Counted from the stretch's first letter, positions 1-8,744 are shown. The stretch is DNA of 64,000 nt from Marinomonas maritima (GCF_024435075.2 NZ_JAMZEG020000001.1:248001-312000); one strand, 5' to 3'. Made by a program: numbers and translations. Notes: a model not told the origin generated them from the letters alone.

Positions 1-2
1 AA

Positions 3-62
3 GCAACGCTTAAAGAGATCGGGAACGACACAGCCTATTTTAGTCTAAGTATACAAATCTGA
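3..62 (+). CDS. C-terminal end of a SiaB-like protein (partial)
   Basis: Frame 3 is open from the window edge to a TGA at 60-62 and ends with residues GNDTAYFSLSIQI. Only about 19 residues are visible, so the family cannot be read from this piece alone. The call rests on context: siaC and siaD follow at once, and in the Pseudomonas siaABCD operon siaB, the SiaC kinase, sits directly upstream of siaC. The stop lies a few bases before the siaC start, which fits translational coupling. Frame 1 is also open, to position 48, so the frame choice is an inference. Confidence 0.45.
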   Translation, partial: ATLKEIGNDTAYFSLSIQI

Positions 63-72
63 GAAAATGAAT

Positions 73-447
73 ATGAATGATTTATTAATAGAGGGAACCG
101 CTTCGTCTCCTACTGTAAGAGGAGAGTGGAAAAGTGGAACATTGTATATGGAAGGAGATTCCTACCCAGAAAATTCTTATGAGCTTTATGGTCCTATGGT
201 TGCTTGGGTAGAGCGTTATCTTAAAGAGCGTTCTGAACCACTGACGCTTGAACTGACATTGTTGTACCTTAATACAAGTAGCATCAAGGTAATGATGGAC
301 ATGTTTGATGAAATGGAAGAGCGTTTTCAAGAAGGTCGCCAAGTGGCTGTAAACTGGTACTTCGATGAAGAAAATGAACGCGTGGCTGAGTTGGCTGAAG
401 AATTCAAAGAAGATTGTACGTTTCCTTTTAAGATCATAGGCAAATAA
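73..447 (+). CDS. siaC: SiaC-family regulatory phosphoprotein (DUF1987)
   Basis: SiaC is the phospho-switch protein of the SiaABCD pathway. In Pseudomonas its unphosphorylated form binds and activates the diguanylate cyclase SiaD; SiaB phosphorylates it and SiaA dephosphorylates it. The protein shows the family signature GDSYPENSYELYGP near the N-terminus and the LNTSS segment that carries the phosphorylated threonine. Starting at 73 puts that threonine at residue 68, as in Pseudomonas SiaC, and places a GAG-type ribosome site at a better distance. An ATG at 67 in the same frame would add two residues. The stop codon abuts the siaD ATG (TAAATG), so the two are translationally coupled. Confidence 0.88.
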   Translation: MNDLLIEGTASSPTVRGEWKSGTLYMEGDSYPENSYELYGPMVAWVERYLKERSEPLTLELTLLYLNTSSIKVMMDMFDEMEERFQEGRQVAVNWYFDEENERVAELAEEFKEDCTFPFKIIGK

Positions 448-1227
448 ATGAAGACAGATTTCGCTGAACTTGAAAAAAACATTCAGGATATTCTGGCGGC
501 ACCTGAGTATCAGGATCACCCTGCAAGCAAAGCATTAAGCCAGCTTTGGGAAGTCAATCAAGAACAGTGGAGTCGCATGGATCGCTTAACTCGATTGTCT
601 GATTCATACCAAGATGTCATGATTCAACAGGGAAAAAGCCTTAGTGAACGATTTGACAAACACGTACGACAATTAGAAAAAATGACACGGATTTCAGATC
701 GCTACCAGCGCAGTTTACGGCAGCTGAATATCGAACTGGAGAAGACCTCATTAGTCGATCCGCTGACGGAACTGCCCAATCGACGAATGATAATGAAGCG
801 CTTATCTCAAGTGTTTGACGGTCAGCAAGAAGAAGGCTTAAGCGTTGCGATGATCGACATTGATTACTTTAAAAAAGTAAATGATGAGTTTGGTCATCAA
901 GTGGGCGACGAAGTACTAATTGCTTTGGGCAGATTAATGGAAAGTGTGGTTGGTGATCATGGCGTTATCGGGCGCTGGGGCGGTGAAGAATTTTTAGTGA
1001 TATTGACCAACCCAAAATTTGAAGATGCGGTTGCCCTGCTTGAATCGCTTCGTTCTAAAGTGAGCGCTTATACTCATCAAATCGACGATAAAACCGTTTT
1101 AACCAGTGTTAGTATTGGTATTACAGAGTATCAAGACAAGGATACGGTGGACTCATTGCTTTCGAGGGCAGACAGCGCCTTATACTCCGTTAAATCCAAA
1201 GGGCGAAATAGCCTAGCGGTGGGATGA
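448..1227 (+). CDS. siaD: Diguanylate cyclase SiaD (GGDEF)
   Basis: The protein has 259 residues. An N-terminal helical or coiled-coil region (about 1-100) is followed by a GGDEF domain (about 103-258). The active-site motif is GGEEF at 178-182, and the metal-binding aspartates are seen in MIDIDYFKKVND (135-146). The usual RxxD inhibitory site just upstream of GGEEF is absent (GDHG is there instead), so product feedback inhibition through that site is unlikely. It is predicted to make c-di-GMP when bound by unphosphorylated SiaC. It starts directly after the siaC stop and is followed by a strong terminator at 1259-1293, so it is the last gene of the operon. Confidence 0.9.
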   Translation: MKTDFAELEKNIQDILAAPEYQDHPASKALSQLWEVNQEQWSRMDRLTRLSDSYQDVMIQQGKSLSERFDKHVRQLEKMTRISDRYQRSLRQLNIELEKTSLVDPLTELPNRRMIMKRLSQVFDGQQEEGLSVAMIDIDYFKKVNDEFGHQVGDEVLIALGRLMESVVGDHGVIGRWGGEEFLVILTNPKFEDAVALLESLRSKVSAYTHQIDDKTVLTSVSIGITEYQDKDTVDSLLSRADSALYSVKSKGRNSLAVG

Positions 1228-1258
1228 TGTAAAGCCGTTGTTTTTATTCTGCGAATAT

Positions 1259-1293
1259 AAAAAAGGGGCCTCTTAATGAGATGCCCCTTTTTT
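1259..1293 (+). terminator. Rho-independent terminator after siaD
   Basis: The stem GGGGC/GCCCC is extended by CTC/GAG and followed by a T-tract; an A-tract on the left would also let it work on the other strand. It closes the sia operon and separates it from the gene at 1429. Confidence 0.85.
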
Positions 1294-1428
1294 ATTTTGT
1301 CTGGTTACTCTTTTTGACAGAGACTTTGTCTCCTAGACATTGGTCTAAGAAATGTTTTATTGACTAGGATAAAAGAACACACTCCTTTACGTCGATAAAA
1401 ATGAACTTACCCAAATGAGAATAATAAT

Positions 1429-3306
1429 ATGGCCGCTATCGATATTCCTGAAGTCCATAAATTCATCGAAGCCATCCCACCTTTTTCGGGCTTAAGCCTA
1501 TTAGAGCGAAAGCAGGTATTGACTGGGGTGTCTATGTTGTATGTGCGTCAGGGGCAAACACTGGTGTTAAAAGAGGACGCGGCGACGGTGCACCTGATTC
1601 GCCGAGGCGCTTGTGAAATCCGCACACCCAAAGGCGGCTTGGTGGATCAAATTGCCGATGGTGAATGTTTTGGCGTGTCCAGTGTGATGGCGCAAAATCC
1701 TGACGGATTGCAAGTTGTCGCTATGGAAGACAGCCTTGTTTATCGCTTTGATAAAGCCCGTTTTATGGAAATGATTGAAGAAAGTGAAGCGTTTGGACTT
1801 TTCTTTGAACACACTCAACATAATCGCTTACGAAAACTCACCCGTAGCCAGAACCGCGAACTGTCGTCTCCCGCGTTGCAACTATCGACGCCCATTGCCC
1901 ATATTATGACGCGTCAGTTAATACAAGCTACGCCGGAAGAAACCGTACAAACTATTGCTATGCGCATGACGGAAGCGCGAGTTAGCTCCATTTTGGTAGT
2001 AGAAGAAGGTCGCTTACAGGGCATTGTTACTGATCGAGATTTACGCTCACGTATATTAGCGGTCGGCAGTTCTTCGAACGCTCTAGTGGCAGACATTATG
2101 ACGGCGTCCCCTGTGACCTTATCGCCAGATTCATTGGTCATGCAAGCGCAAACCTTGATGAGCGAAAGTAACATCCATCACTTACCGATTGTCGACGAAG
2201 AACACCGAGCTGTTGGCATGTTGACCGCCGCCGATCTATTGCGACACCAAGAACTCAGTCCGCTTTTGTTGATCAATCAAATTCATCGTCAGCAATCCGT
2301 AGAAAGCCTTGTTCATGTTTGTAAACAGTGGCCAACCTTAATTATAAATTTGATTGTTACCGATATGAAAGCCGCGGACGTGGGCAAAGTGCTGGCGACC
2401 GTGAGTGACAACTTAACACGACGTTTGATCGATCTGGCGCTCGAAAAATTCGGCCCCGCACCGATGGCCTTTCAGTTTTTAGTGTTTGGTTCTCAGGCAC
2501 GTCGCGATCAATCGCTTGGCAGTGATCAAGACAACGGTTTGATGCTTGAGCGTGAGCCAACCGAAGAAGAGAGCCGCTATTTTGCTGAGTTCTCCGAATT
2601 TGTTTGTCAGGGGTTAGGCTTGTGTGGCATTCGACTTTGCCCCGGTAACATCATGGCCAGCAATCCCGAATGGCGAAAGACAACCGCGGGTTGGCAGCAA
2701 GCATTCTCACGTTGGATAAAAAGCAGTGCGCCCAGTGCGTTGCTTCACGCCAGCATCTTTTTTGATATCCGTTGCGTTTATGACAATGGCAAAGAAGAGG
2801 GCGCAGCGGTAAAAGACTTAATCAAATCGATGCAGTTGGAGGTGAGTAAAAACAGTGTGTTCTTAGCCACCTTGACGCGCAGCGCATTGGTGACGAAACC
2901 ACCGTTGGGTTTCTTTCGGCATTTCTTATTGGAATCGTCTGGTGAACACAAACATCAGCTGGATTTAAAGCATCAAGGTCTGGCATTGATTAATGATTTA
3001 GCGCGTCTTTACGGTTTATCTTGTCAAACCTACCGTGTTGGAACCTTGGATCGCATTGAGCAAGCGATTCGCGAAAAGTTGATCAGCGTGGATACGGCGC
3101 GTAACTTGATGGACGCGTGGGACAAATTAAACGGTTTACGTTTAGAAGCGCAACGTGGCCATTTTCAGGCAACAGGCAAAGCGAGTGCGTATCTAGATCC
3201 GAAAGACTTGAGCCCTTTAGAGCGCAAACACCTCAAAACAACGTTCAGTATTATCAGTGATGTTCAAGACGTCGCTCAGCAGCGTTTCTTAAGAGGATAC
3301 AGCTGA
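1429..3306 (+). CDS. cNMP-binding/CBS/DUF294 nucleotidyltransferase-like protein
   Basis: The protein has 625 residues and four parts: a cyclic-nucleotide-binding-like beta barrel (about 15-130), two CBS domains (about 155-275, with TDRDLRSRIL and MLTAADLLRHQ), a DUF294 nucleotidyltransferase-like domain (about 300-430) and a C-terminal DUF294 substrate-binding-like domain (about 465-620). The nucleotidyltransferase signature is visible: G354-S355 and, ten residues on, SDQD with D366 and D368, as in GlnD/GlnE-type enzymes. The family is often annotated as a signal-transduction protein and commonly precedes an epsilon-like exonuclease in gammaproteobacteria, as here (2-bp gap to the next gene). 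The substrate is unknown. CBS domains suggest adenine nucleotide sensing, which is family knowledge and not proven here. Confidence 0.87.
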   Translation: MAAIDIPEVHKFIEAIPPFSGLSLLERKQVLTGVSMLYVRQGQTLVLKEDAATVHLIRRGACEIRTPKGGLVDQIADGECFGVSSVMAQNPDGLQVVAMEDSLVYRFDKARFMEMIEESEAFGLFFEHTQHNRLRKLTRSQNRELSSPALQLSTPIAHIMTRQLIQATPEETVQTIAMRMTEARVSSILVVEEGRLQGIVTDRDLRSRILAVGSSSNALVADIMTASPVTLSPDSLVMQAQTLMSESNIHHLPIVDEEHRAVGMLTAADLLRHQELSPLLLINQIHRQQSVESLVHVCKQWPTLIINLIVTDMKAADVGKVLATVSDNLTRRLIDLALEKFGPAPMAFQFLVFGSQARRDQSLGSDQDNGLMLEREPTEEESRYFAEFSEFVCQGLGLCGIRLCPGNIMASNPEWRKTTAGWQQAFSRWIKSSAPSALLHASIFFDIRCVYDNGKEEGAAVKDLIKSMQLEVSKNSVFLATLTRSALVTKPPLGFFRHFLLESSGEHKHQLDLKHQGLALINDLARLYGLSCQTYRVGTLDRIEQAIREKLISVDTARNLMDAWDKLNGLRLEAQRGHFQATGKASAYLDPKDLSPLERKHLKTTFSIISDVQDVAQQRFLRGYS

Positions 3307-3308
3307 TC

Positions 3309-3971
3309 ATGTGGATAGCGTTGATGCAACGGCTGACAGCATGGCGCTTGGCTCAGCAGTCGGCAAAACGCCGTTGGGCTGAGTGGGACTATTTGGTGTT
3401 AGACATTGAAACCTCCGGATTGGATGCGAAGCAAGACCACATCGTCAGCGTTGGCTGGGTGTGTATTCACAACGGCGTGATTGAATTGGATACGGCTCGG
3501 CACATTGTGCTCGACAATGCCCAGATTGGTGACAATGTTGGCATTCACATGATTACCGACTCGGATGTGCAGCAGTACGGCAAAAGACAAGAAAGTGTGT
3601 TGCGTTATTTACGACATTTATTAAAAAATCGGGTGTTAGTCGTGCATCATGCGCCAATGGAACTGGGCTTTTTAAAACACGCTTGGCAAACAGAATCCCT
3701 GCCGACGTTTTCGCTCAGTTGGTTGGATACCTTGGCAATCGAAAGGTCGAAAGCCAATAGAGCTCAGCAACCGATTCAAGATGGAGGCTTTCGTCTTGAT
3801 GCCTGCCGAGAACGTTATGGTTTGCCAGACTACCAAGGCCATGATGCATTGACAGACGCCCTAGCTACCGCAGAATTGTTATTAGCGCAAATTGCCTACC
3901 AAGGCAAAGACTGCCGGTTATACGATTTAAATCAAATGGGGGGCGGGCGTGCTCGACTTACTTGTCGTTAA
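3309..3971 (+). CDS. DEDDh 3'-5' exonuclease, DNA polymerase III epsilon-like
   Basis: The protein has 220 residues. The DEDDh exonuclease motifs can be read: D32 and E34 in LDIETSGLD (ExoI), and H178 with D183 in GHDALTDALATAELL (ExoIII), the H defining the DEDDh subgroup. It is shorter than DnaQ proper and has an extra N-terminal helix, so it is an epsilon-like paralogue and probably not the replicative proofreading subunit. It starts 2 bp after the DUF294 gene and is surely co-transcribed with it. That pairing recurs across gammaproteobacteria. Confidence 0.85.
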   Translation: MWIALMQRLTAWRLAQQSAKRRWAEWDYLVLDIETSGLDAKQDHIVSVGWVCIHNGVIELDTARHIVLDNAQIGDNVGIHMITDSDVQQYGKRQESVLRYLRHLLKNRVLVVHHAPMELGFLKHAWQTESLPTFSLSWLDTLAIERSKANRAQQPIQDGGFRLDACRERYGLPDYQGHDALTDALATAELLLAQIAYQGKDCRLYDLNQMGGGRARLTCR

Positions 3972-4283
3972 TCATTAATCCTGAATATGAGGACTAGAGA
4001 TTGTTAGGTAGATCGTGGCTTTAGCCCGATAAAAACCCTATTTTTTCGAAAAAATAATGATGAGCCTATGGTGTTGTTAGCAATAAATAGCAGAACCAGA
4101 TGAAAGGGCTGATAGCCAGACTTGCGAATTGCCTGAATTAGCCGTAAAAGAGATATATAACAAGGTGAAAATGGCGTATTAAAGACCTTATTTTTCAGGT
4201 GTTTATAAAATTATTTAGGAAATGTTTAAATTTTCTAAACATATATGCGCATTAATAAAACATTATGTGTTTCAAGGAGATAT
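3972..4283. other. AT-rich gap before the cassette-like genes
   Basis: This stretch of about 310 bp has no convincing gene. An inverted pair ATGTTTAAATTTTCTAAACAT lies near 4220-4241 and a GTTGTTAGC string near 4074, which could be a worn attC end but is too weak to call. The end supplies the ribosome site AAGGAG (4274-4279) for the next gene. Confidence 0.4.
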
Positions 4284-4796
4284 ATGCAACCAGATATATT
4301 TATAGATGATTTTGAAATAACAGAAAATACAGAAGAATTACACGCTATTCTCGGTCGCTGTTTGGTTATAGCTACAAGATTCGATAGCTTATGCGATGAT
4401 ACATTAAAGTTTTTGGAGTTTAAGTCATCTTTATCAGCTCTTTTGCCTAAGGAGCAGTTTGAAGAATACGTTGATAAGTTATTTAGAAAATTTACTCCAC
4501 TAAATAGCAATATTAAGGCTTTTCCTATTGATGATTCATGTAAATCAATCCTTCACATTGCACGTAAAGCTAGAAATGAGGTTGCACATAGCCTATGTAA
4601 AGGTATGACTGGATGCTTAGATGATAAGGTAGATGAAGAAGGATTTAAGTCTTACTTGTCTGACCTGATATCTAAGATAGCTGATGGTGACCTCTTAATA
4701 TCAAAAATATTGTCGATTATAAATCATGATCCACTTCCTCGTTATGAACAGGGCCAGTATCAGACAGAAATAATTAATTGGGTTTTGGGGAAATAA
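4284..4796 (+). CDS. Hypothetical protein with HEPN-like RNxxxH motif, cassette-type
   Basis: The protein has 170 residues, is mostly helical and is not recognised by name. Residues 94-104 read RKARNEVAHSL. The R97-N98-x3-H102 spacing is the Rx4-6H pattern of HEPN proteins, many of which are toxins or RNases. The start at 4284 has a good AAGGAG four bases upstream; an in-frame upstream ATG at 4245 lacks one. The gene is AT-richer than its neighbours and ends 2 bp before an attC-like structure, the usual layout of an integron cassette. Function is unknown. The short motif can occur by chance, so the HEPN assignment is only suggestive. Confidence 0.65.
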   Translation: MQPDIFIDDFEITENTEELHAILGRCLVIATRFDSLCDDTLKFLEFKSSLSALLPKEQFEEYVDKLFRKFTPLNSNIKAFPIDDSCKSILHIARKARNEVAHSLCKGMTGCLDDKVDEEGFKSYLSDLISKIADGDLLISKILSIINHDPLPRYEQGQYQTEIINWVLGK

Positions 4797-4798
4797 AC

Positions 4799-4893
4799 GC
4801 ATAACAAGGCAAAGCAATTGACCTCATACTATCACGAGTTTTAGGAATCCTAAATGTCGTGCCAGCATAAGGCAATTGTTTTTAGCGTTAACT
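4799..4893 (+). repeat. attC-like integron recombination site
   Basis: The left end GCATAACAAGG and the right end TTTAGCGTTAACT are imperfect inverted repeats carrying the AAC/GTT core trinucleotides. Inside them CAATTGACC pairs with GGCAATTG with one unpaired base, the extrahelical base expected of attC L boxes. The centre folds as CACGA/TCGTG and TTTAGG/CCTAAA. Length (about 95 bp) and position between two orphan genes fit attC. The R' core is GTTAACT and not a perfect GTTRRRY, hence moderate confidence. Confidence 0.6.
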
Positions 4894-4911
4894 TTTATAA
4901 TTGGATTATAG

Positions 4912-5685
4912 ATGGTCGATGTAAATAGATATGAAAAGGATGTTCATTATGAAAAAGCAAAATCGTTATTGGAGTGTGATGATATCCAGTCTTTTAGATA
5001 CGCTTGCTTAGAATTAAGGTACTTCATCGAAGCTCATGTGTATCAGCAATTACTTGCAGGGGCTGAAGAAATACCCAGAACAATAATTGAAACGTGGCAA
5101 CCAAACAAAGCCATAAAACTACTTTCGAATTTCGATGATCTAGCCGATAAAGACTTACATTTGAACATATTTAGCGAAGACGGCGAACTTAAAGACACAA
5201 TAACGTATAACAACATCCCAATAAGAGACCTCAATAAACTGTATAACTCGCTGGGCAGTTATTTGCATCTTCCAATGCCAAAAAATTTAGCTGATTATAA
5301 AATCGAGAAAAATAAAATTGTTAAGATATTTGGTCAGTTAGACAAACTTACCGCAGGCAACTTAATGGTGGTTAAGGCCAACTACGAATTCTTCCCATGT
5401 GAAGCCTGCGGGGAAAATATTTTGTATACACAGCATTATGTCAAGTCAAACGAATCGATTGCATGCCAAAATGATTCATGTCGTATTGAGCATGCAATAA
5501 GACAATCTGAGAGTAGCGTTTCATTTGGATCAAAATACGTTTTTGAATGCGGCGTTTGTCACAAAGAGGCAACAGTTTTCTTTTCCAAAATTGAAGATGG
5601 CTATAAATTCAAATGTGGCCATTGTGAAACAGAGTATAAGTTTGAAATGATTCTACGGGGTATGCCTGTTGAGCAAGAAAGTTAA
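4912..5685 (+). CDS. Hypothetical protein with C-terminal zinc-ribbon-like cysteines, cassette-type
   Basis: The protein has 257 residues and is not recognised. The N-terminal two thirds are helical. The C-terminal third carries four cysteine pairs: CEAC, CQNDSC, CGVC and CGHC, enough for two zinc ribbons. The ATG lies 18 bp after the attC-like site, the usual place of a cassette ORF. The stop TAA overlaps a TTAACAAGC string that may begin another, degenerate attC. It has no partner genes on its strand downstream; the next gene is convergent. Role unknown. Confidence 0.65.
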   Translation: MVDVNRYEKDVHYEKAKSLLECDDIQSFRYACLELRYFIEAHVYQQLLAGAEEIPRTIIETWQPNKAIKLLSNFDDLADKDLHLNIFSEDGELKDTITYNNIPIRDLNKLYNSLGSYLHLPMPKNLADYKIEKNKIVKIFGQLDKLTAGNLMVVKANYEFFPCEACGENILYTQHYVKSNESIACQNDSCRIEHAIRQSESSVSFGSKYVFECGVCHKEATVFFSKIEDGYKFKCGHCETEYKFEMILRGMPVEQES

Positions 5686-5752
5686 CAAGCATAGGTACTG
5701 GGACAATTTTTCGCTAAGCTTGGTGTTTAACTAAGCCGTTTCGTTGAGAGCC

Positions 5753-5771
5753 AAAGGGATCTGATCCCTTT
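5753..5771 (-). terminator. Hairpin after the phosphoesterase gene
   Basis: AAAGGGAT and ATCCCTTT form a perfect 8-bp stem just beyond the minus-strand stop at 5777. The T-tract is short, so it is a probable but not strong terminator. Confidence 0.5.
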
Positions 5772-5776
5772 AGCTG

Positions 5777-6586
5777 CTAACTTCTAGAAGCCAGCGGCGA
5801 CAATCCCCAATCCTCTTCTTTTGGTTCGGTGGCCAAGACTCTTGGGTTTTCTGACCAATGTAAAAGGCTCATTTCCCCTGCGGCGGATTCTGTTAGCGCC
5901 GTGCAATGCTCGACCCAATCCCCATCGTTGCAATAAAGAATGTCGTCTTTAACTCGAAAAGAAGCAAAGTGAATATGCCCGCAAATATAACCATCTACTT
6001 TTTGGTTTTTAGCGGATTTTAGCGCGGCGGTTTCGAAGCGTTCGATGAATTCTTTAGCTTTGTTAATATGACTTTTTAAATACCCAGCGAAAGACCAATA
6101 AGGCAAGCCAAAAAAACGTCTGATGCCATTTATCCATTGGTTTAACGAAAGCATAAGCCCGTGTGCTTTATCGCCAATGGCGAGCATCAGAGGGCTGATT
6201 TTAACCATCTGATCGAACTCATCACCGTGGCTTACATGAAATGTACGGCCATTGGCTGTTTTATGACGTGCGTTGAGGCGAATGTCGATGCCAGACAAGG
6301 TTTGCCCAACAAACTGGCGGAAAAAAGCATCATGGTTACCTGGGATATAGATCACCTTGGTGCCGGATTTTGCCATGGTTAAAATTTGCTCGACTACGTG
6401 ATGGTGAGATTCAATGAAATACGCACGATGACGCATTTCTTGTAGGTCGATAATGTCGCCAACTAAGTAAAGCGTGTCTGTCTTAATGTTTTGCAAAAAA
6501 TCTAATAAATGCAATGCCTGACACGCTTTTGTCCCTAAATGAACGTCAGAAATAAACACGGATCTAAATCTTGTCTGCATAAGCAC
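5777..6586 (-). CDS. UDP-2,3-diacylglucosamine diphosphatase-like metallophosphoesterase
   Basis: The protein has 269 residues in the calcineurin-like fold. Metal ligands are visible in order: SDVHLG (D14, H16), GDIIDL (D44), GNHDAF (N84, H85), SHGDEFD and CGHIHFA. The set matches the COG2908 group (LpxH and the longer LpxH-like proteins). True LpxH is usually about 240 residues; this protein belongs to the longer group whose substrate is less sure. No lipid A genes are nearby. It lies 63 bp downstream of the EAL-GGDEF gene on the same strand and may share its transcript. Confidence 0.8.
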   Translation of the reverse strand: MLMQTRFRSVFISDVHLGTKACQALHLLDFLQNIKTDTLYLVGDIIDLQEMRHRAYFIESHHHVVEQILTMAKSGTKVIYIPGNHDAFFRQFVGQTLSGIDIRLNARHKTANGRTFHVSHGDEFDQMVKISPLMLAIGDKAHGLMLSLNQWINGIRRFFGLPYWSFAGYLKSHINKAKEFIERFETAALKSAKNQKVDGYICGHIHFASFRVKDDILYCNDGDWVEHCTALTESAAGEMSLLHWSENPRVLATEPKEEDWGLSPLASRS

Positions 6587-6649
6587 CTCTAGCTCGTTAT
6601 TATTAGAGTAGACGGTGTTTATGACAGACTTATGTGTTCTTTGTGACCG

Positions 6650-8437
6650 TTAGATAACAATGGATAAAATCGTCGATTCCGGTGCGTCATCGATAATGTG
6701 AGGTTGTATATATAGATAGTTACCCCCTTGTTGTTTGGCGGATTTTTTGGCTTGTGCGGCCAGTTCTGCTACTTGGTGATGGTTGTTGCATTGTTGCGGG
6801 TCTGGTTGAATCACGCCTATCGCTAAGCTTAAGATGGGGTGGAAAAGGGTTTGACCTTGACGATTTTTTGTCCAAACGCCGCCTTCTTGAAGCGTTTCAT
6901 CCGAATAAAATTCGCGTACTTGTCGAGCAAATTCTACTAAGATTTTTTCACACTGCTGTTGCCAGTTTACATCTCCGAAGATAACCACAAAGTCGTCACC
7001 TCCAATGTGACCAATAAAATTGTCGTTAGTTGAAACGAACTCTTTGATTAAATAGCCGACTAGCTGAATCACAGCGTCCCCTTTTGAATAACCAAAAAAG
7101 TCGTTAAAGGGTTTGAAATCATTCAGGTCAAAATACGCAACATGAAAGTCTTCCTTGGCTAATAATCGGCGGCTGACTTCTCGATGTATTGGTACGTTGC
7201 CAGGCAATAAAGTCAGCGGGTTTGAGTAGGTGGCATTTTGAATTTTTAATTCGGTGATGCGCTTTAATAGATCTCTTAAATGTCCAATACCAATGAATTT
7301 CCCATCGCGAACAACAATAATTTCATTGTTTAGTGTATCGGCTTCTTGATTGGTCATTAAGGTTGAAACACTGGAAAGGCTGACATGGCTTTCCACTATT
7401 AATACATCGTAACTGAGTAAGTTAGTGACGGGTTTATGTTCATAGAGTGCACGGCCATACGGCGTAGAAAAAAGCTCATGCAGTTGATTTCGTCGTACCA
7501 CACCAACCGGTTCGTGGTGGCTATTTACGATAGGAATAGCCATTAAATCTGGTTGTTTTTTGAAGTATTGAGACGCATCTTCTAACAGGCTGTCTTCTTG
7601 TAAACTTGCGGTAGGACGACATAAGGTTTGCACTGTCTCGGCGTGATCTTCTTGAAACTGTGAACGACGCTGTGCGTGCTTTACTAAGTAAGGATGGGTT
7701 GAAAACGCCGGTGTCTCTGTTGGTCGTCCAAGAAAATAACCTTGGCCAAAGGTAACGCCAATTTCAATCAGTTGGTCGAGTTCTTGCTGTGTTTCTATCC
7801 CCTCAGCAATAAGCAGGCAGTTTAGGCGTTGAGCAATGGTTAAAATAGAACGGACAAATTCGCGTTTGATTTCGTCTTTATCTACGTTTTTAATAAAGTG
7901 TTTATCAATCTTTACAATATCTGGTTGTAACTCTGACCAAAGCTGCAATCCTGAATAGCCAACGCCTAAATCATCAATGGCCACTTGGAAGCCCATTTCT
8001 CGATAATGGTCGACACTGCTACGAGGCAAGCCATTGTGGTCGTAAGGGTGTTGTTCGGACAGCTCGATAACGATGTCTTTTTGATCTAATCCAAGCTCGT
8101 TAAGAATGGCGAGCGTCATGCCAGATTGATGATCTGGCGACGCCAATAAAGAGGCGCTGACGTTTAGGAATAAACGTCCTTCTAAGGACAATTTGGCGAA
8201 TTTCGATAGGGCTTTTTCACGACAAAGTAATTCCAGCTTGTGGAGTTTTCCTTCTTGTTGAGCCAATGCAAATAGTGGGTCTGGAGAAAATAGAGCGGAA
8301 TTCTTGGGGCCGCGTGAGAGTGCTTCGTGCCCATAAATTTTCCCATTTTTTAGGTCATAAATAGGCTGGAAATAAGGCGTAACTAATCCATTTACAAGAA
8401 TCTTTTCAAGCAGCGTACTGTTGTCTAATGGGCTCAT
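6650..8437 (-). CDS. EAL-CBS-GGDDF c-di-GMP phosphodiesterase/cyclase-like protein
   Basis: The protein has 595 residues, with an EAL domain first (about 10-255), a CBS pair (about 270-395) and a GGDEF-type domain last (about 420-580). The EAL domain keeps the signature E38-A-L, NVSASLL, ELSEQHP, AIDDLGVGYSG, VKIDKHF and AEGIET, so it should hydrolyse c-di-GMP. The cyclase signature is GGDDF and not GG(D/E)EF, with the metal-site aspartates kept in YFDLNDF. It may therefore be weak or a GTP/c-di-GMP sensor. The CBS pair suggests adenine nucleotide control. No membrane segment is seen, so it is cytoplasmic. Confidence 0.88.
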   Translation of the reverse strand: MSPLDNSTLLEKILVNGLVTPYFQPIYDLKNGKIYGHEALSRGPKNSALFSPDPLFALAQQEGKLHKLELLCREKALSKFAKLSLEGRLFLNVSASLLASPDHQSGMTLAILNELGLDQKDIVIELSEQHPYDHNGLPRSSVDHYREMGFQVAIDDLGVGYSGLQLWSELQPDIVKIDKHFIKNVDKDEIKREFVRSILTIAQRLNCLLIAEGIETQQELDQLIEIGVTFGQGYFLGRPTETPAFSTHPYLVKHAQRRSQFQEDHAETVQTLCRPTASLQEDSLLEDASQYFKKQPDLMAIPIVNSHHEPVGVVRRNQLHELFSTPYGRALYEHKPVTNLLSYDVLIVESHVSLSSVSTLMTNQEADTLNNEIIVVRDGKFIGIGHLRDLLKRITELKIQNATYSNPLTLLPGNVPIHREVSRRLLAKEDFHVAYFDLNDFKPFNDFFGYSKGDAVIQLVGYLIKEFVSTNDNFIGHIGGDDFVVIFGDVNWQQQCEKILVEFARQVREFYSDETLQEGGVWTKNRQGQTLFHPILSLAIGVIQPDPQQCNNHHQVAELAAQAKKSAKQQGGNYLYIQPHIIDDAPESTILSIVI

Positions 8438-8744
8438 TTTTTTCTCAAATATATCTAGATTAAAAAAGTGGCTAGATGGGCATTTTATGTCATATTTATG
8501 ACATTTTGATGACTGAGTTTGAGATGAGAAGGCTGACTGAGGATATGCTTTATAAAGGATTGGAAGACCCCGTTACCGGATCGATTTCTTATTATTGCTT
8601 TCGATCATCGGGAACATTGGGTTCTTTATAGTCGTTATTTTATTTGTGTCACAGCGGCTATTTTGTGGTTCGTAATAAAAGCTAACAGCGGCAGTAAATA
8701 CAAATACAGTAGACGTTAACGTGTTCGTTTAGTGCTTAGTGTTG
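8438..8744. other. Intergenic region between small gene and EAL-GGDDF gene
   Basis: About 307 bp without a convincing ORF. It holds the 8487-8504 palindrome and should contain the promoter of the minus-strand EAL gene. The rest shows nothing that I recognise. Confidence 0.4.
8487..8504. promoter_or_regulatory. Perfect 18-bp palindrome upstream of the EAL-GGDDF gene
   Basis: ATGTCATATTTATGACAT lies about 50 bp upstream of the minus-strand start at 8437. A perfect two-fold site in this place is a plausible operator. The regulator is unknown. AT-rich DNA makes chance palindromes more likely. Confidence 0.4.

Noticed and set aside
4245..4283. Upstream ATG for the first cassette gene
   Set aside because: No ribosome site; the ATG at 4284 has AAGGAG in front.
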